Source: CAVWGP01 sp963754645 (GTDB taxonomy: Bacteria > Pseudomonadota > Alphaproteobacteria > Bin65). From it: a DNA stretch of 64,000 bases. Location of the stretch: positions 1,031,656 to 1,095,655 of the forward strand of contig CAVWGP010000012.1 of the NCBI GenBank assembly GCA_963754645.1, written 5' to 3'. Every line of letters begins with the position of its first letter. The stretch's first letter is position 1. The notes beneath the pieces are model-generated. The model saw only the letters and a list, made by a program, of their open reading frames with translations. It did not search any database and had not been told where the DNA came from. Positions 63,822 to 64,000 of the stretch are shown in pieces. The position numbers and the translations under genes were made by a program.

Positions 63822-64000
63822 TATTTGGCCCAAACCGGCCGCGCAACACCGCGCTTCGGTGTCGGCATCGATCCCAACATCGTCACCGCCTCGCTGAAAG
63901 CGGTGGTGAGCGCGGTCAACCGCGGGTTGCGGGCGAGCGAAGCGGCGGGTTGCGCGCCGATCGCCCTCGCCACTCAAGATATCCTGTCGCCCCGGGCGAA
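63822..64000 (+). pseudogene. 2-isopropylmalate synthase 3' fragment
   Basis: After a stop, the frame reads LAQTGRATPRFGVGIDPNIV, then TASLKAVVSAVNR, the very end of LeuA's regulatory domain. The usual LeuA terminus is replaced by a tail that runs off the window (GLRASEAAGCAPIALATQDI). The N-terminal 450 or so residues are absent; upstream is the promoter of the opposite-strand secreted-protein gene. It is another gene-end fragment of the kind seen for dxs and DAO. Confidence 0.75.

Overview
The window is GC-rich chromosomal DNA (roughly two-thirds G+C by eye) with gene orders typical of Alphaproteobacteria, most likely Rhodospirillales. These include hisS-ispG-rodZ, ptsP-lysC divergent from ubiG, and xseB-ispA-dxs. 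No rRNA, tRNA or CRISPR array was seen. TTG and GTG starts are frequent. Many clearly conserved genes are interrupted by one single-base indel, usually next to a G/C run. The sequence may therefore come from an error-prone assembly, or the lineage may be losing genes; the two cannot be separated from sequence alone.

Layout. 0-9.4 kb holds core genes: hisS (partial), ispG, rodZ, ptsP and lysC on the minus strand, then ubiG, a zeta-toxin-like remnant, tusA and a nucleoside transporter on the plus strand. 9.6-14 kb holds a low-GC OLD-type ATPase, a PIN toxin-antitoxin pair between two copies of a DAO gene 3' end, and small inverted-repeat elements. 14-18.6 kb is an RND efflux pump, followed by a histone-deacetylase-like gene. 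19.8-26.7 kb is a graveyard: a low-GC, multiply frameshifted HD-plus-Hsp90-like ATPase gene, a broken IS3 element, an intact REP-associated tyrosine transposase (RAYT) with 5' and 3' remnants, and decayed toxin-antitoxin genes. 26.7-28.7 kb has three small secreted proteins and the first of three HNH endonuclease paralogues. 28.9-38.6 kb has a MetE-like protein, a Cu/Ag-type CusBA pump with a Cys-rich exported protein, an MBOAT/SGNH acylation pair and a threonine-dehydratase-like enzyme.

38.7-45.3 kb mixes HigBA, VapBC, an orphan XRE antitoxin and a HigA remnant with the two other HNH copies, a TMEM175-like channel and a ChaA-type antiporter. 45.5-50.2 kb is xseB-ispA-dxs, then a MarR/DUF2269 module and a second, partly deleted dxs 3' end. 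50.3-57.1 kb is a divergent ABC importer plus amidohydrolase/M20 locus, probably for uptake and hydrolysis of a small nitrogenous compound. 57.1-64 kb has a CDF metal exporter, a quinone-oxidoreductase family locus with one intact and two broken copies, a c-type cytochrome, a TspO-like gene, a class V aminotransferase, a secreted protein and a leuA-like 3' fragment.

The strongest unexplained pattern is an intact gene followed by a passenger module and then by a second copy of that gene's own 3' end. It occurs at DAO, dxs and the quinone oxidoreductase. It is the expected footprint of single-crossover (Campbell-type) integration of circular DNA carrying a gene end plus a passenger. The second notable system is a family of HNH endonucleases with homing-associated repeats. 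Two of the three copies share a 25-bp upstream dyad and a nearby REP-like hairpin.
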